From Dryomyza anilis (taxonomy: Eukaryota > Arthropoda > Insecta > Diptera > Dryomyzidae), in NCBI GenBank assembly GCA_951804985.1, contig OX638130.1, positions 100,003,700 through 100,067,699 of the forward strand: a stretch of DNA of 64,000 nucleotides. Direction: 5' to 3'. The notes under the pieces were generated by a model. The model did not search any database, had not been told where the DNA came from, and worked only from the letters and a program-made list of their open reading frames with translations. Both the position numbers and the translations under genes were made by a program. Shown piece by piece: positions 46,311 through 59,224 of this stretch (position 1 is the first letter of the stretch; each line of letters starts with the position of its first letter).

Positions 46311-46647
46311 TTGTAAGACGGAGAGTTTGTACGCCTAAAGAGTTTATAAGACTAAATTACTAAAAAACAAAAGAGTTTTTAGTACTTAAGAGTTTTAATG
46401 ACTAAAAAGTTTGTAGACATAAATAGTAGGACTTAAGAGTTTGAAGGACTGAAAATTTTATAGACCTTAAGAGTATGGATAACTTAAAAGTTTGAAGAAG
46501 TAAAGTGTGTGGAGGACTTTAGAGTTTGTAGGAAGAAAGAATTGACTAAAAGAGTTTGTAGGACTAAAATAGTTTGTATGCCTAAAATGTGTGTAGGTTT
46601 AAAGAGTTAATAGAACCAAAGATTTTGGCGGATTAAATGGTTTGTAA

Positions 46648-46825
46648 GCTAACGTCGGTAGCTCAGCATTTAGTGCGTTGGACTGCGAGCCGAAAGGTCT
46701 CACAGCACAGGTTCAAATCTGGGCTAAGGTTCAAATCTGGACTAAGAACATTTTGCTACACCGCGCTGCCTATCGGCAGTCAATGACAAAAACATACGAG
46801 GGTAAAACAATGACTATGAAGAACC
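46648..46825 (+). mobile_element. Duplicate of the preceding SINE segment
   Basis: Same head, same body and the same truncation point (tgactatgaagaaccgtttg then taag) as 46131-46310, offset by 517 bp, with flanking array units also matching from about 46022/46539. It therefore arose by segmental duplication, not by a new insertion. A small extra repeat of 'aaggttcaaatctgg' has been added at 46726. Confidence 0.85.
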
Positions 46826-47110
46826 GTTTGTAAGAAGGAGAGTTTGTAGGACTAAAGAGTTTGTATGATTAAAGGTGTACAATAAAAGAGTTTGTAAGAG
46901 AACGGAATGGTTTAGGGGACTAAAGAGTTTGTATGATTATAGAATGAATTCAAGATTTAAGTATGGGGTTAAAGAGTTCGTAGGATTTCCGACTCCTCTG
47001 GATTGGTTTCACTAAAGGTCTGTACAATTGAAGGGTTTGTAAGACAAAGGAATGGTTTAGGAGACTAAATATTTTATATGACTTAAAGAGTATTTTGGAT
47101 TTAAGACTAT

Positions 47111-48550
47111 TACTATAAAATTCTCTACTAAAACTCTATAAAAATATCATATTGATGAAAAAGACTCGTATTAAATTTTTTTATAGTCGGACAACTAACT
47201 CGACTGTCCGCCGAGCATGTTGATTAAAATGACTATAATAACTACAAAAAAAACAAAAAAAAAACAACAACAAACAGTTAGGTTTGGGTGAAAAATAATT
47301 TGCATTCCATGGCTTTCATTATGATGAATAATATTAAGTTATAGTGTGCGCAGCCCTCGAGAATGCAGTAGAAAAATAATTTTTGCAATTTATTTGAATT
47401 TTTGCTGCTGCTAAAACTGCTGCTGTTGATGATAAGCATAAAATAGCATATAAAGAAATATGCGCTAATGGAATTAGAAATTGTTATGCGTGGTCATAAC
47501 ACTAAGGTTCAAGTTGTAGTAGTCAAGATATGAAAACAAATTTATAAACATGACGAAAGGATTAAATGTGGTGAGAAATAAATTTAGAGAAAACATTTAT
47601 TTATTTTGTATTTAACTATATATAATAAATTATAACAATAATTATTTTTTTTAATTTTAGAAATTTGAGTGGAAGAAATATCAGAATTTTAAATTGATGA
47701 TGAATTTTTGATATGTCTCAAAAAATTCACTATATATATACAATTTTTAATACTATACAATTTGTATTGTTTATTTTTATTACAATAATTTAATTTTACG
47801 TATTTTTTTAAAATTTTATATGTAAACCATATTCGCTAAAGGCGCACGTTTTAATTTAAATTTTAAACACGTGCTTTGGAGGCAAAGGGTTCACGTCTGT
47901 TTGTACTAAACGTTAAAAAGTCATCAAAAAGCAGGCATGACAGCTACATAAAAGAGAATTCATTTAAACACATAAAATGTTAACATTTATTATGTCTTTT
48001 TTTCTTTTTTTGGATAAGTCAAATTTGTTAACTTTTTAATGCACGGTTATAAAATATGTTTTTTTTTTGTAAACCTTTTCTGTATTAAGAATTATAAAAT
48101 TAAGTGATATTTTTCCTCTTGCTTAACAGTTAAATTTGAGTTATTAATCGTGAAATGCAGATATATTTGCTGATACACGATTTTGAATTTTTGTTGTCTT
48201 ATAAATTTAGTTTTAACAATTTAAATTCTTTTGAAAATGGAGCAATTCCGATTTTAATAAATTAACTAAATGCCTAGTTCTGATCTCCAGTAGAAAAATT
48301 AGGTTTGTTTATTTTTCATGTTAGGACTGCACCAAAAATTATGAATACAACTTTGACTCTATTAAATATAGCATATACATTATTAGACTGGTCCTATTTT
48401 TATGGAGAACAAAAATCTTATTTAATTTAACGTGTTATCCTTCTCATTTTGTTCATTTATGAGACGGATTAATTTGACCAAAATTTTAAATCTATTGGAT
48501 AATTGGCAACCTATCTCTCACGTGCCTTTTTGGTTTGAAGAAAAAATCAA
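47111..48550. other. Non-coding AT-rich DNA
   Basis: No frame, splice-bounded exon or element end recognised. A short TTGTTGTT-like complement (aacaacaacaaac) lies at 47262-47275. Confidence 0.4.
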
Positions 48551-48552
48551 TT

Positions 48553-49210
48553 ATACCCTACACCTATGAGGTACAGGGTATATTAACTTTGTGCATATAT
48601 TGTAACGCCCCTTAGGAGGCGTGTCCGGTATGGAAAAGTATATATATTCTTGATCAGCTTTACTACCCGAGTTCGTTTAGCCATGTCCGTCTGTCTGTCC
48701 GTCTTGCTCTCTTGCTGTCCGAATACAGAATAACTTGAGAAATACTGATCAGAATGCGATGAAATTTCGTCTCAATATATTTTATCCAAAAGTAGGAACT
48801 GAGTTTGAAACGCCCACCTCCCATACAAGTCACTTTTATATAACTCTTTCGGAACTAATAACTCGAAAAGTATTCAAGGTATAGTTATAAAATTTAAAAC
48901 GTATTGTTAGAATTCACCTAAAAATATGTGGTCCAAAAATGGGCGTGATCCGCCCACATTTTTTTTTTCATTATTTCCCGGGTTTTCATAGTCGAAAATT
49001 GATCCGTAAATTATTAAAATCAAATCTATGAAATATTAGCCTTTCAAAATTTTAAATATAGGCGTGGTCCGCCCAATTATATTTTTCAATTTTTTTTTTA
49101 AGTTTTTTATACTTTATATAAATTTTTAATTTATGGGGATTTAAGACGTAAATTTCTGATATATGAATAATTTTCTGAGGGTAAGCATTCCCACCAAAGG
49201 TGTAGGGTAT
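48553..49210 (+). mobile_element. 658-bp inverted-repeat element, ATACCCTACACCT ends
   Basis: Left end ataccctacacct, right end aggtgtagggtat. Inside are gtatggaaaagtatatatat then tcttgatcagct, gccatgtccgtctgtctgtccg and two ggcgtgrtccgcccaa motifs. It has no transposase. Pieces of the same family lie at 6.9, 19.5, 36.0, 36.4, 43.5, 43.8, 52.3 and 62.7 kb, making it the commonest dispersed repeat of the window. Confidence 0.8.
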
Positions 49211-49439
49211 TCCATAGTCGGGCCCGACCGACTATAAAAATCCGCCCCATGTGACCGAACTTACCCATGTGACCTAACTTTCCCAACTCGTTTTTCATTG
49301 TTTCACTTATCATTATGAATCCAAATATTAATGTATTGAAAATCGTACTTAGCTGTGTTATAGAGTTTAATCTTCTACACAAAGTTGAGATTTCAGTTTT
49401 TCTATCAAGAGTCCTTATAAAATGATATACAACACACAC

Positions 49440-49860
49440 AAAATTTCACCAACTACCTGGATTCATCATATTGATGAATTCATTCATTGAATTAAATTTT
49501 TTAAATGTTTTTCATTTCAATATTTTTTTTTAATATTAAATTTCAAACACAAATTTGTCTCCATTTACAGATTTATGTTTTTATAATTCTTATACGAGTT
49601 ATAATATTTAATTGCTTATTATGCGAAGGCTCCATTTCATCATATTAATGAATAAGTCTACATCATATTGATGAATTTGGTATATCAAACCATAAGAATT
49701 GTAAATACATAAATGTGTAAATAGAGACAAATTTTTGTTTGAAATATGATGTTATAAAAAATATTTAAAGTGAAAAACATTGAAAAAATACGATTTTAGT
49801 TCAATGAATGAAGTCATCAATATGATGAATACTGGTTGTTGATGATTTTTTTTTGTGTGA
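49440..49860. repeat. ATTGATGAATTC palindromic repeat
   Basis: attcatcatattgatgaatt at 49461 and tcaatatgatgaatactggt near 49810 are inverted. caccaactacc at the left and the end 'actggttgttgatg' at the right suggest an element of about 400 bp. Related to 27.2 kb and 50.0 kb. Confidence 0.5.
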
Positions 49861-50040
49861 ACAATATAAAGACAAACCCTGTACATGAATTACACAATAT
49901 TCTTATTAGAATCAGTAATTTACTTTGACTTGACATTATTTCGTTAATTGGTAAGTAATATTTTACATTTCATTTAAATTTAAATATTTGACAACAAAAA
50001 TCAAGTAGAATTTGAATCACTGAACTATTCAAGTATGTCA

Positions 50041-50434
50041 CACAGAAAAAAATATACATCATATTGATGAATTCCGTTCTTTAAACCATGATTCATTGTA
50101 TTGAAGTTCCATTCATAATATTAATGATTTATGACATCAATGTTATGAATGCGATCATATATATGATGAACACTTGGTAACTGTCGAATAAGTGTGCTTC
50201 AATGTGATGAACTGTTTGTGGAGAATACGTTTCATCATTTTAATGTAAAAGTATATAATATACAATATATGTACATCATATTGAAGTCATTTCAATTGTC
50301 AGTTTATTGTATTGAATATTTCGTTCTTCAATAGAATGAATATGTTCTTATATATAATGAATGCATTCATCATTTAATCTGGTGGTTGGAAAAAAAATGC
50401 ATAATATTTATGAATAAATTCATATTTTTCTGTG
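50041..50434. mobile_element. 394-bp MITE-like element, CACAGAAAAA ends
   Basis: Starts cacagaaaaaaatatacatc and ends aaattcatatttttctgtg. It is full of attcataatat/atattgatgaa palindromes. No clear target duplication. Family members at 27130-27390 and 49440-49860 are more decayed. Confidence 0.6.
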
Positions 50435-50889
50435 CATGCCTCGAAAACCTCGGGATCCTCAATGCTTCCTCGAATTACTTCGATTAAAAAGTTCGATTTA
50501 TCACATCAAAAATCTCAAACTTTCATTAGGTTTTTGCTCGATATCGTTCCGATTTCAAAAAGGTCAAATTTGATGCTCGATATCACTACGAGAAAGTGGA
50601 TGATATCGTGTGACTCTCCTTCTTCTCGTAGCGATATCGAAACGAATGGGTTAATTAATTAAATTCGATTGTTGAAAAATGCTTCTTTTATAATAAAAAA
50701 AATCAAATTTTGGAACAGCAAAAAAAACATTTTGAAGAAATTGTAATTTTAATACGATTCCGATGGGAAGGAAGTTGAATTGGATTGTATTCAATTGAAA
50801 TACGTGTATTTTGAATTGCACAAATGTAATTCGGGAAAGTAAATAGCAAAAACTATCGAATTCGAATAACAAATAATATCGAATTCAAA

Positions 50890-51120
50890 TATTGTCGTTG
50901 TATGAGTAAAAGTCACTACATTTTCAAAATGTCAATTATTCATTTACAAAAATCTTTATATATCTGTCAATCGATAATCTCAATATTTATACCAAACGAT
51001 AAGAACAAGTGAATCGACCAATTGGTGTTTTAACTTTAAAAATATGTCAATTACTTTTTATAATAATAACCAACAAACTCGCAATTTAAGATTTTTATAA
51101 AATTGTATTTGGTGACCCTA
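50890..51120. mobile_element. Diverged copy of the TATCGTCGTTG MITE
   Basis: Left tattgtcgttgtatgagtaa then aagtcactacattttc and right aattgtatttggtgacccta. The interior matches the reverse complement of 20511-20773 (aactcgcaatttaag; atttttataaa). Confidence 0.7.
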
Positions 51121-51129
51121 TCGAAACAT

Positions 51130-52225
51130 TTTAGTTAAATAATATCATTTATCAAATTCTTTTACTTTTCGCGCTCACATTTATAGTGTTACTAGGTATT
51201 ATTAAAAATGTAGTAATAGTTATTTTAATCAATGATTGTATGTAATTAACTACAAAATTATTTGATTTGTCTACCATTTGAACTTTAATACGCGCATGTA
51301 AAATTACCTTATTTAGACAATTTTGTATTTATTATATCTGAGACGTGCATCGTATTTTAATAACTAATTGCAAAAATTAAAATACCACACGTTGTGGAAA
51401 AACACACACAAAAGTATTGCGCGCATTACAAGCAAAATCGAATAAGTCATATTTAACAATTGTAGAAACAGTTTTTTTGTTTGTTATAAAATATACTAAT
51501 TATACAAAGAAATTATGAAAAAAAGAAAAGGTAATAATTCAGGTAATAATTTTAGCAAGAATTTTGTAATATAATCTACGCATTTTACTCTACTAGCCTA
51601 ATCTACTAAAACATCTAAGTTCTAAATTCTTGGAAACGCCATTTGAAGTTTCTTGAAAATTTATAGAATTTATGTAGATTTTTGTTTTTATGCTGCAGGC
51701 GGGCGTTCGTTGCCAAGACAAAAATATGTCTTTTATCTCAATCTTAGACTTTCATCTGAAACCCTTCGTTGTTCAGTTTATATCTTTTTTTTTTTTTTTT
51801 TTTTGGGAATATAGTTATGTTAGCTTTTAATGTTGCCGACAGACTCCAAGGTAACCACCACCACCACAATTAACTACCTTTTAAATACCGCTTGTTTTAA
51901 GCTTTGAGCCTTTTGTCTTTCATTTGATAATTTGACACCCACGACATTGTATAAAACTGGTTATTACTTTGCTAAATATTTTGTAATTTATTAATTAAAT
52001 CAACAAGAAAATTAGTTTTAAATTATAATTTAATAAAAGTCAGTAATGTGTAGTCGCTGGTTCGATGCTCCGCGGTATCAGCATTAACTGTAAGTCCAAT
52101 GATTAAGTCTGTTTATTATAAAGTAAATCGGTTTATTTCAAGAAAGTAAGAAAAGTCTCACATAGATTAGAATGCATTATGAGGTAATTATATATACAAA
52201 AGTAACCTAATGTTAGATATTAAGG
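51130..52225. other. Non-coding AT-rich DNA
   Basis: No frame or repeat of note. Poly-T run of about 20 at 51787-51806. 52045-52095 (agtcgctggttcgatgctcc) may be an old SINE head. Confidence 0.4.
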
Positions 52226-52229
52226 CTAC

Positions 52230-52480
52230 CGATCTGGCCCATTTTCAATACCAGATAACCTGGATATATATGTGATTTAAGATTTAAATTACATTGAATT
52301 AGCTCTTCACGTTTTTCTCTAATCGTGCTTTACACAAAATGACAGACGGACATTGCTAAAGCGTCTCAGAATGTGCCGCAAATTAATACTATTTCTACTG
52401 ATGCCCAACTTTTTTTACATTTAAACGAATAACAAAAGATAATATACCCTTTTTTATGATTTTTGTGTATTGTATTGAAC
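52230..52480 (-). repeat. Fragment of the ATACCCTACACC element family
   Basis: ggcccattttcaataccaga.. attagctcttcacgtttttc.. gacagacggacattgctaaa.. aatataccctttttt. Orientation is opposite to the complete copy at 48553. Confidence 0.6.
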
Positions 52481-52979
52481 AAAAAAAAAAAAACAGAGTA
52501 GGTATGATGAAATATTTGTAGACAATCTGGTGCGAAGGCTTTTGTATTATGATTAATGACACTTATTTAAACGTAATTTTTTTAATAAAATTACTCATAT
52601 TTATTTTTAGTGAAAAGCGATAAGGTTGTAAAGCTTTATTTTATTATCATAGATAAGTATAAAATGCAAAGTTTTAAGTGCATTATAAGTTAATTTAGTT
52701 GAAATAGTAGTTTATTAAAAAAAAAATAGATAAACGAATGCTTTACTTAATTTTCATTTGAAGGCCATTTTAGATTAATAGTTGAATTAATATATTTTAA
52801 ATAATACAGAGAATTTTGTTTGAAATCATAATTAAGTATCAGATGCATTCATTGTTCATTTTATAAAGTATCTAAAATAGTAGTAAAACACGTACTATTT
52901 TGGAAACGTACCGAAATTACTCTACTTATTAACAAAAATAAAAAGGTAAGTAATGCTGCACACAATTAATTAATTTCCA

Positions 52980-54410
52980 TGCAATGAACCTTTTCCAGAA
53001 AGGGATATTTTCGCAAAATGAACTGAAATGATTACTTCAAATGGCAACCCGAAATGAATATTTTCCTTAAATTGATATTACTCTGAAATTGAAATATTTT
53101 TCAAATGGGTATTTAAATTTATATTTTTTTTAAATGGACATTTCCACGAAATTGACATTTGCGCGAAACTGTCATTTTTATGAAATAAACATCCCTACAA
53201 AATGAGTTTCTCTCCGAAATTCACATCTATTCGAAAATTGCATTTCTCCGAAAATGGTATTTCCACGTAAAGGAAATTTTTCCATTAGAGACATTTTTCT
53301 GAAATGTTAGCTTTCCTTATATTGAAATTTCACATTTCCTAGAAGTGGAAATTTACCTCGAAAAAAACATTTAGCCGAAATGGAAACTTCACCGAAATGT
53401 CACCGAAATTTCCGCGAAATAAATCTCCCTCCGAAACAAACATCTCCCCGAAATGCACATCTATCCGAAATCAACATTTCTTGAAATCAACATTTCTCCG
53501 AAATGCACAACTCTCCGAAATGCAAAACTCTCCGAAATGAACATCTCCTCGAAATTTACATTTCTCCGAAAATGATATTCCCACGTAAAGGAAATTTCGC
53601 CATTGGAGACATTTTTCTGAAATGTAAGCTTTCCCTATATTGAAATTGCACAATTAGTCGAAGTGGACATTTCCCTGGAAAACAAAAATTTAGCCGAAAT
53701 GGAAAAATCATCGAAATTTGCACGAAATGAACCTCTACCGAAATGAACATCTCTCTGAAATGCACATCTCTCCGAAATCAACATTTCTTTGAAATTTACA
53801 TTTCTCCGAAACGCACATCTCTCCGAAATGAATATATCTTCGAAATTTAAATTTCTCCGAAATTGATATTCACAGGAAAGGGAAATTTCACCATTAGAGA
53901 CATTTCCCTGAAAGAAGAACTAGAAACCGAAATGGAAACTTCACTGAAATTTCCTCGAAATGAACCTCCCTCCAAAATGAACATATCTTCGATATTAACA
54001 TTTCTCCGACAAGGATATTTGGACGAAATGGAAATTTCCTTATTAGAGAGATTTCCCCATTAGAGAGATTTCCCCATTAGAGACATCCCCCTGAAATGGA
54101 AGATATTGAAATTTCACATTTCCTCAAAGTGAACATATCTCTATGGAAGAAAACTGAACCCGAAATGAACATTTTATAGAAATGGAAACTTAACGAAAAT
54201 TGAAATTTCACCGAAATTAACACTTCTCCGAAATGAACATCTCCTCTTCGAAATGCAATATTTTCTTAAATTGCCATTTCCCCGAAATAAGTATATCTTC
54301 GAAATGGACATTTCCTTGTTAGAGACATTTCCCTGAAATGGAAACTTCTCTGAAATTGAAATTTCACCGAAATGGACATTTTCTCGAAGTGAACATTTAA
54401 CTGAATGAAA
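52980..54410 (+). repeat. CCGAAATGNACATTTCT-type tandem array with about 300-bp higher-order unit
   Basis: Units of 16-18 bases (ctccgaaatgaacatctc) run for 1.4 kb. A larger block beginning cattagagacatttttctga then aatgttagctttcc and ttagccgaaatgg recurs at 53283, 53601 and 53892, so blocks of about 290-320 bases were themselves duplicated. Minus-strand frames of 60-79 codons (FRRNVDF-like) come from the repeat. Confidence 0.9.
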
Positions 54411-55970
54411 CATTTTGCATAAATTATTAAATTTCTCTAAACACAGCTGCTTACATCACACAAAAATTATGACAAATTCTTATTAATAGTTACTACTAAT
54501 TTCCCACACAAGTATTTTAATTAATTTTCATTTGAGAAAAACCTTATGACACAGCTGTTGTAATTCACAGCAATACACTTGAAAACTTGATGCTGCTGAT
54601 AATGAATTTCAATAAAATTTCGACAGCAACATAATTTGTCATTCTATATATACATATATCATATGATGCAGATGATGAATCCCGCTAAACAAGGAATCGA
54701 CGCTTATTTAATAAATGTAAAAATTGCATGCGCACGACTGAACGCACAACAATCAAACAACAGCATCATCAAAAAATGAAGCAACAAAAAAAAAAATGGA
54801 ATTTAACAAATGAACCGCAGTAAAAGCAAGCGAAGGGACAAATAATGATATGTGGAAGGTTATTCTAAAAATGGTAAATGGTAAGGGGCACCCTTAAACG
54901 TTGAGAGATACAAAAACGAAAACCATCGATAGACAATGAGGCGCAAAAACGTTACGTATTTCGCATATACTATACCATATAGTATAATAAAAATCGCAGT
55001 CAGATGCAAAAAAAACCTCCCTTTAGTAAAAACATAGAGGGGTTTTATTTTTCGTTTGTGATGAAAAGGTATTTAATGAAAACAAGTACACTCTGTTGAA
55101 GCGTACGTACTTCAGACGCGTGTGCATATTTTAGGCAACTTTTTTGTTTTGTTGGGCGATTTTTTTATTTTTTTCGGATAGTCTACAAGCTACAGCCGAC
55201 AGTCGCCCTCTTTGTGCGAACATTTGAGCTACTGCCCAAAATAGCATAACTTGATATGGTGTATTTTTTCGTATTTTTGGTAATATGTTAAATTTATAAA
55301 ATGAAAAACCTCTTGAATTCGAGACTGAAGTGTGCCACTTACTTTAGTATTTATAGGTTAATAGACAAATTTATAATATAAGAATGTATGAAAAAATATT
55401 ATAGGTAAAGTAAAAAATAAAACTAAACAAAATTAGAATACCGTTTCGAATTGAACCGAAACTGATATTCGTTTAAAAACTTTTCATTTCACTACCCAAA
55501 AAATAAGGTAAATATTTCCTGCATCAAGAAAAAAAAAATACGTAATTAAATTAAATAACATTTATTTAAATTTCATTTAAATACTTTTGTAATAAAAAAC
55601 GAAATACTCCAAAAAATGTTACGCGCGTATTTTAATTTTAATGATAATGAAAAAAAGGTTTTTAATTTTATTACTTACGCATTTAAATTCATAAATAAAA
55701 AAAAATATATTATAGAAATAGTTTTAATAATATTTAAGTATGCTATATTAAAAGTAACCACTACAAAATTATGTGCTATATATGGCCATATGTCCATCCT
55801 ATAGAACGCCCTCGAATGATACAAAAATTTCGAAAAGAATACAAAAAAAATAATAATAATTTTAGCTGTTCCTAACCTTCTTTACATAAAATAAATAGTT
55901 TTAAAATACTAATTGACATGTTTATGATGTTGTGACTAAATTAAAATTTGAATAAAGATTAATAAAAAAT
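54411..55970. other. Non-coding DNA, nothing recognised
   Basis: AT-rich. 54550-54870 has cagcatcatcaaaaaatgaa and similar sequence but no element ends or conserved frame. Confidence 0.4.
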
Positions 55971-55974
55971 ATTT

Positions 55975-56115
55975 ACTTCAAATTTTACTACGTACGTAAT
56001 AAATTTAAATAAAAAGTATTTACTTCAAATTTTACTACGTACGTAATAAATTTAAATAAAAAGTATTTACTTCAAATTTTACTACGTACGTAATAAATGT
56101 AAATAAAAAGTATTT
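55975..56115 (+). repeat. 47-bp tandem repeat, three copies, with ACGTACGT core
   Basis: The palindromic tactacgtacgtaata recurs with its core at 55991, 56038 and 56085, exactly 47 bases apart and almost identical between copies, so recent. Confidence 0.95.
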
Positions 56116-56560
56116 AGTTCAGTATTTAGTTTAAATAAAAATTATTTAATTTAAAAAAGACTACGGCTGACAAAACGTGTCGAAAAGTATTAAAATTTAT
56201 TACTTTTTTATATAATTTTATTACTTTTTTCCCACAGTGTATGGACATTAAGCCGGGTCGAACATGGACATTAAGCCGGGTCGAAAATTAAAAGTCCGCT
56301 CCAAAATGAAAGCTTAACACGTAAAAGAGTTTCTTTATGCAATATATCGTTGAAAAGGGTCGTCTCGGCGGTTAATATATTTGTCCCATATGTTTATTTG
56401 ACTTCCGTGGTCACCTCCAACAAGTAATGTCAGTTTTTTCAGACTTCTACCACTCTACATTCATTCTATATAATTCGTGGCATCTGATTGCATACTTCGT
56501 TTTTTCCCCCCTAAGTTTTCTAGAAAATCGTTATCGTAATTTTAAGCCCTTTTCAGTCAC

Positions 56561-56868
56561 GGAAAAGGGCCGCGGTAGCTCAGTGGTTAGTGCGTTGGAT
56601 TGCGAGGTCCCCGGTTCAAGTCTGGACTGGGGCTAACAACATCTTTTCATAGAAACATTTTTCTATACCGCGCTACCTCTCGGCAGTAAATGGCAAATCT
56701 CCGAGAGTAAATCATTGCCTATGAAAAGCTCTCACCCGCCGTTCGGATTCGGCAATAAACTGTAGGTCCCACCAATTTGAGTACAAATATAACACGCACA
56801 GCTCAAATGGTGAGAGAGCTCGGCCGAAGTTCTATACAGGACTGTAGCGCCAAACTATTACATTATTA
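56561..56868 (+). mobile_element. Full-length tRNA-derived SINE, about 308 bp
   Basis: The A box is tagctcagtggttag (56576-56590), the B box ggttcaagtct (56613-56623). The body has cataccgcgctacctctcgg-like, gccgttcggattcggcaata and gagagctcggccgaagttct. The end is gactgtagcgccaaac plus an ATT tail. ttcagtcac on both sides (56552-56560, 56869-56877) is the target duplication. It is transcribed by RNA polymerase III if active. The tRNA-like part is not a functional tRNA: it lacks a coherent cloverleaf. Confidence 0.9.
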
Positions 56869-57269
56869 TTCAGTCACTTTCTGGAATTCAAAAAAAGTTC
56901 CTTACATAACTAGTTATCCAAAAACTGTAAATGCAATTTTTCTTTTAATTGCCAAGACCAATTATAATATATCAATAATTGCTAACATTCCAAGTGCTTT
57001 TTAAAATATTTAAATCTAAACTCGAAAATTTTTGATTTTTTAAATATTTTTTTTATGATTTTTAAGAGATTTTGTCCATCGCTTCTAATTCTTGAAATAT
57101 GCCCTATCAACATAGTTTCCCTCAAAAGAATGTTCCAATTTATAAAAGTTTAAAAAGCTTGTAATTGACTGAAAAATAGCAATTTTTACCATGATTTTTT
57201 TACTAAAATGCTTCATATTAGGAAATTACTGTAAAATCAAAATCAGCAGCAGCGGTTTTATACAATTGC

Positions 57270-57520
57270 ATGCACAGATAAAAATATTGAACGAAAATAT
57301 ATTCAACGGCGATTAATTGATACAGAATAATTAATTTTATTAATTTAATTAATTGGATATACGAATTATTGGTGTATATGCTAAAATATATGCATATATT
57401 AGCATATACACCAACCGCCAGTTTTATAGGCACTACAGTTTTATAGGCACTACAGTTTTATAGGCACTAAACAGTTTTAAATTCACTATACAGTTTTACG
57501 GGTACTGTTGAACCGATTTT
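57270..57520 (+). repeat. Second copy of the TTAATTAATTGGATATACGAATT repeat
   Basis: Matches 36826-37085: aaaatattgaacgaaaatat.. cgattaattgatacagaata.. and four units of acagttttataggcacta. A hairpin lies inside (ttggtgtatatgctaaaata pairs with tattagcatatacaccaa). Confidence 0.75.
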
Positions 57521-58870
57521 ATTTTTGGTATTTAAACTAATAGTAACATGTTATTTACCCAAGTAGAAATTCACTTTATAAATTCGACAAAACATTGATC
57601 ATGCCTGGAGCATGTTCTAATTAAAATAGGTCGGGTTATTCCAAGTAGAAATTGTAATATGGTCATGAACGAGTAATGATGATTGTATTTTAAACTTATC
57701 ACAACCATACCAGTTAAATGAACAACATGATCATGTCTTGATAATGTCATCAACATTGTAAATATTCAAAGATCAGTATGCGATCATAATTCAAGAACTG
57801 TTTATAATAGGATACTTGTGAAAAATGGTAAATTCGAAAAAATTTAAATATACAAATCCCATTTAACAAATACTAATTCCAAATACCTCAATTTGAGTTA
57901 TACAAAACGTATTTGTTTACAAGTTAAAAAAAATATTAAATAATACAAAAAGATAAAAATTAAAATAAATAAATAAAAAATACATAAAATATTTGAATTA
58001 TGACACGGTTTCACACGTTCAATGTACCTTCGTTTTTAGCTTTTGAATGTTATTACTGCGCACCTTACTTTTTCCCAACAGTTTGTGTCTAATTTTAGCT
58101 TATTTTTGGAATTTCTGATTTATTTTTTTTTATCTTTTTTATTTTTTTTATGTTGCTTTGGAATTTGTCAAAATGCGCATTTTTGAAATTCTTTTGTTTG
58201 CTGCGCACATACATTGAATTTTAAATTTAAATATTTGTTTTTTTTTTTTTGTTTCTACTTCTTTTTCGTCTAACGCCGAGCCGCCTTTGCGCTGCAAGCG
58301 GTCTTTACGTTTTGCTGTTATCAATCGAACATCGTTTGTTCATTACTAATTCATTTCATTCATATACGTTTAATATTTAATTAATGTAATTTACATAAAG
58401 TTTTGTTTATTTTTTTTTGTTTGTTTATTTTTCCCTACTCTTTATTTTTTATTAAAACGCATTATGTGTTTGAGTATGCAATACCTGTTTCAGTGTCGAG
58501 TCGAGTCCCCCCTCATACTACAATTTCGGACCACATGCACTATTCATTCTTCAACTTTTATTTCCTAGTTTTGCATTTTTAGTGCCGCTTTTTATGACGC
58601 ATTATGAGGCCGTATTTTGCATAAATTTATCAAGTTTTAGTTTTATTAATCATACGTTTAGTGTTTGATCAACATGTTATGGAAATATAATGCAAAACGT
58701 TATACGAGCAACTTTATAAGATTTTATAAAATTTAAAAAAAAAATTAAAATAAAGCTGAGCTAAGTTTTTATAAGTTTTATAAAATGAAATATGTTTATT
58801 AATATATTTATAAAGTATTATTATAACCGAAAGTTAAATGCAACCTCAAATTTAAGTGGCTATTTATTTT
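57521..58870. other. Non-coding DNA with an ATGATC palindrome block
   Basis: 57560-57790 resembles the element at 4796-4922. The remainder is AT-rich. 58265-58310 (gccgagccgcctttgcgctg) is a short GC patch with no frame. Confidence 0.4.
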
Positions 58871-59046
58871 CATACACACAAATACTATAAAATCAATAGT
58901 TTTTTTTTGCTATTAAATAGGTCAATAGGATAAATTATTATTTCAATAGGTAAATCCCATTAAATACACCATCACCATAATACTATTAAATACTGTTAAA
59001 TTGTTTTGGTTTTACTATTTTTTTTGTATACCATTGAAACCATTAG

Positions 59047-59210
59047 GAGTAGCGTCGGTGGCTCGTCTGGTTAGTGCGTTGGACTACGAGCGAAAAGTCG
59101 ATGGTGCGTTCGACTATGAGCCGAAAGGTTCGCGGTTCGATCCCCAACGACTGCCAACATCTTTTTCATAGAAAACATTTTTCTATGCGACGCTACCTCT
59201 CGTCAGTAAA
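59047..59210 (+). mobile_element. SINE head and part of the body, cut by a LINE
   Basis: gcgtcggtggctcgtctggt then tagtgcgttggactacgagc, a small internal duplication (tgcgttcgactatgagccgaaagg), B box ggttcgatccc, and the body to ctctcgtcagtaaa. There the T run 59211-59224, the poly(A) of a LINE on the other strand, begins. Confidence 0.8.
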
Positions 59211-59224
59211 TTTTTTTTTTTTTT

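Larger units (their letters stand above)
45660..47110 (+). repeat. AAAGAGTTTGTAGGACT-type degenerate array
   Basis: Units such as actaaagagtttgtagg (16-18 bases) run with drift for 1.4 kb. They are interrupted by two SINE-derived segments that belong to a 517-bp duplication. Confidence 0.9.

Noticed and set aside
53471..54413. Minus-strand repetitive proteins of 60-79 codons
   Set aside because: Direct translation of the CCGAAATG-type array; frames break at every indel between units.
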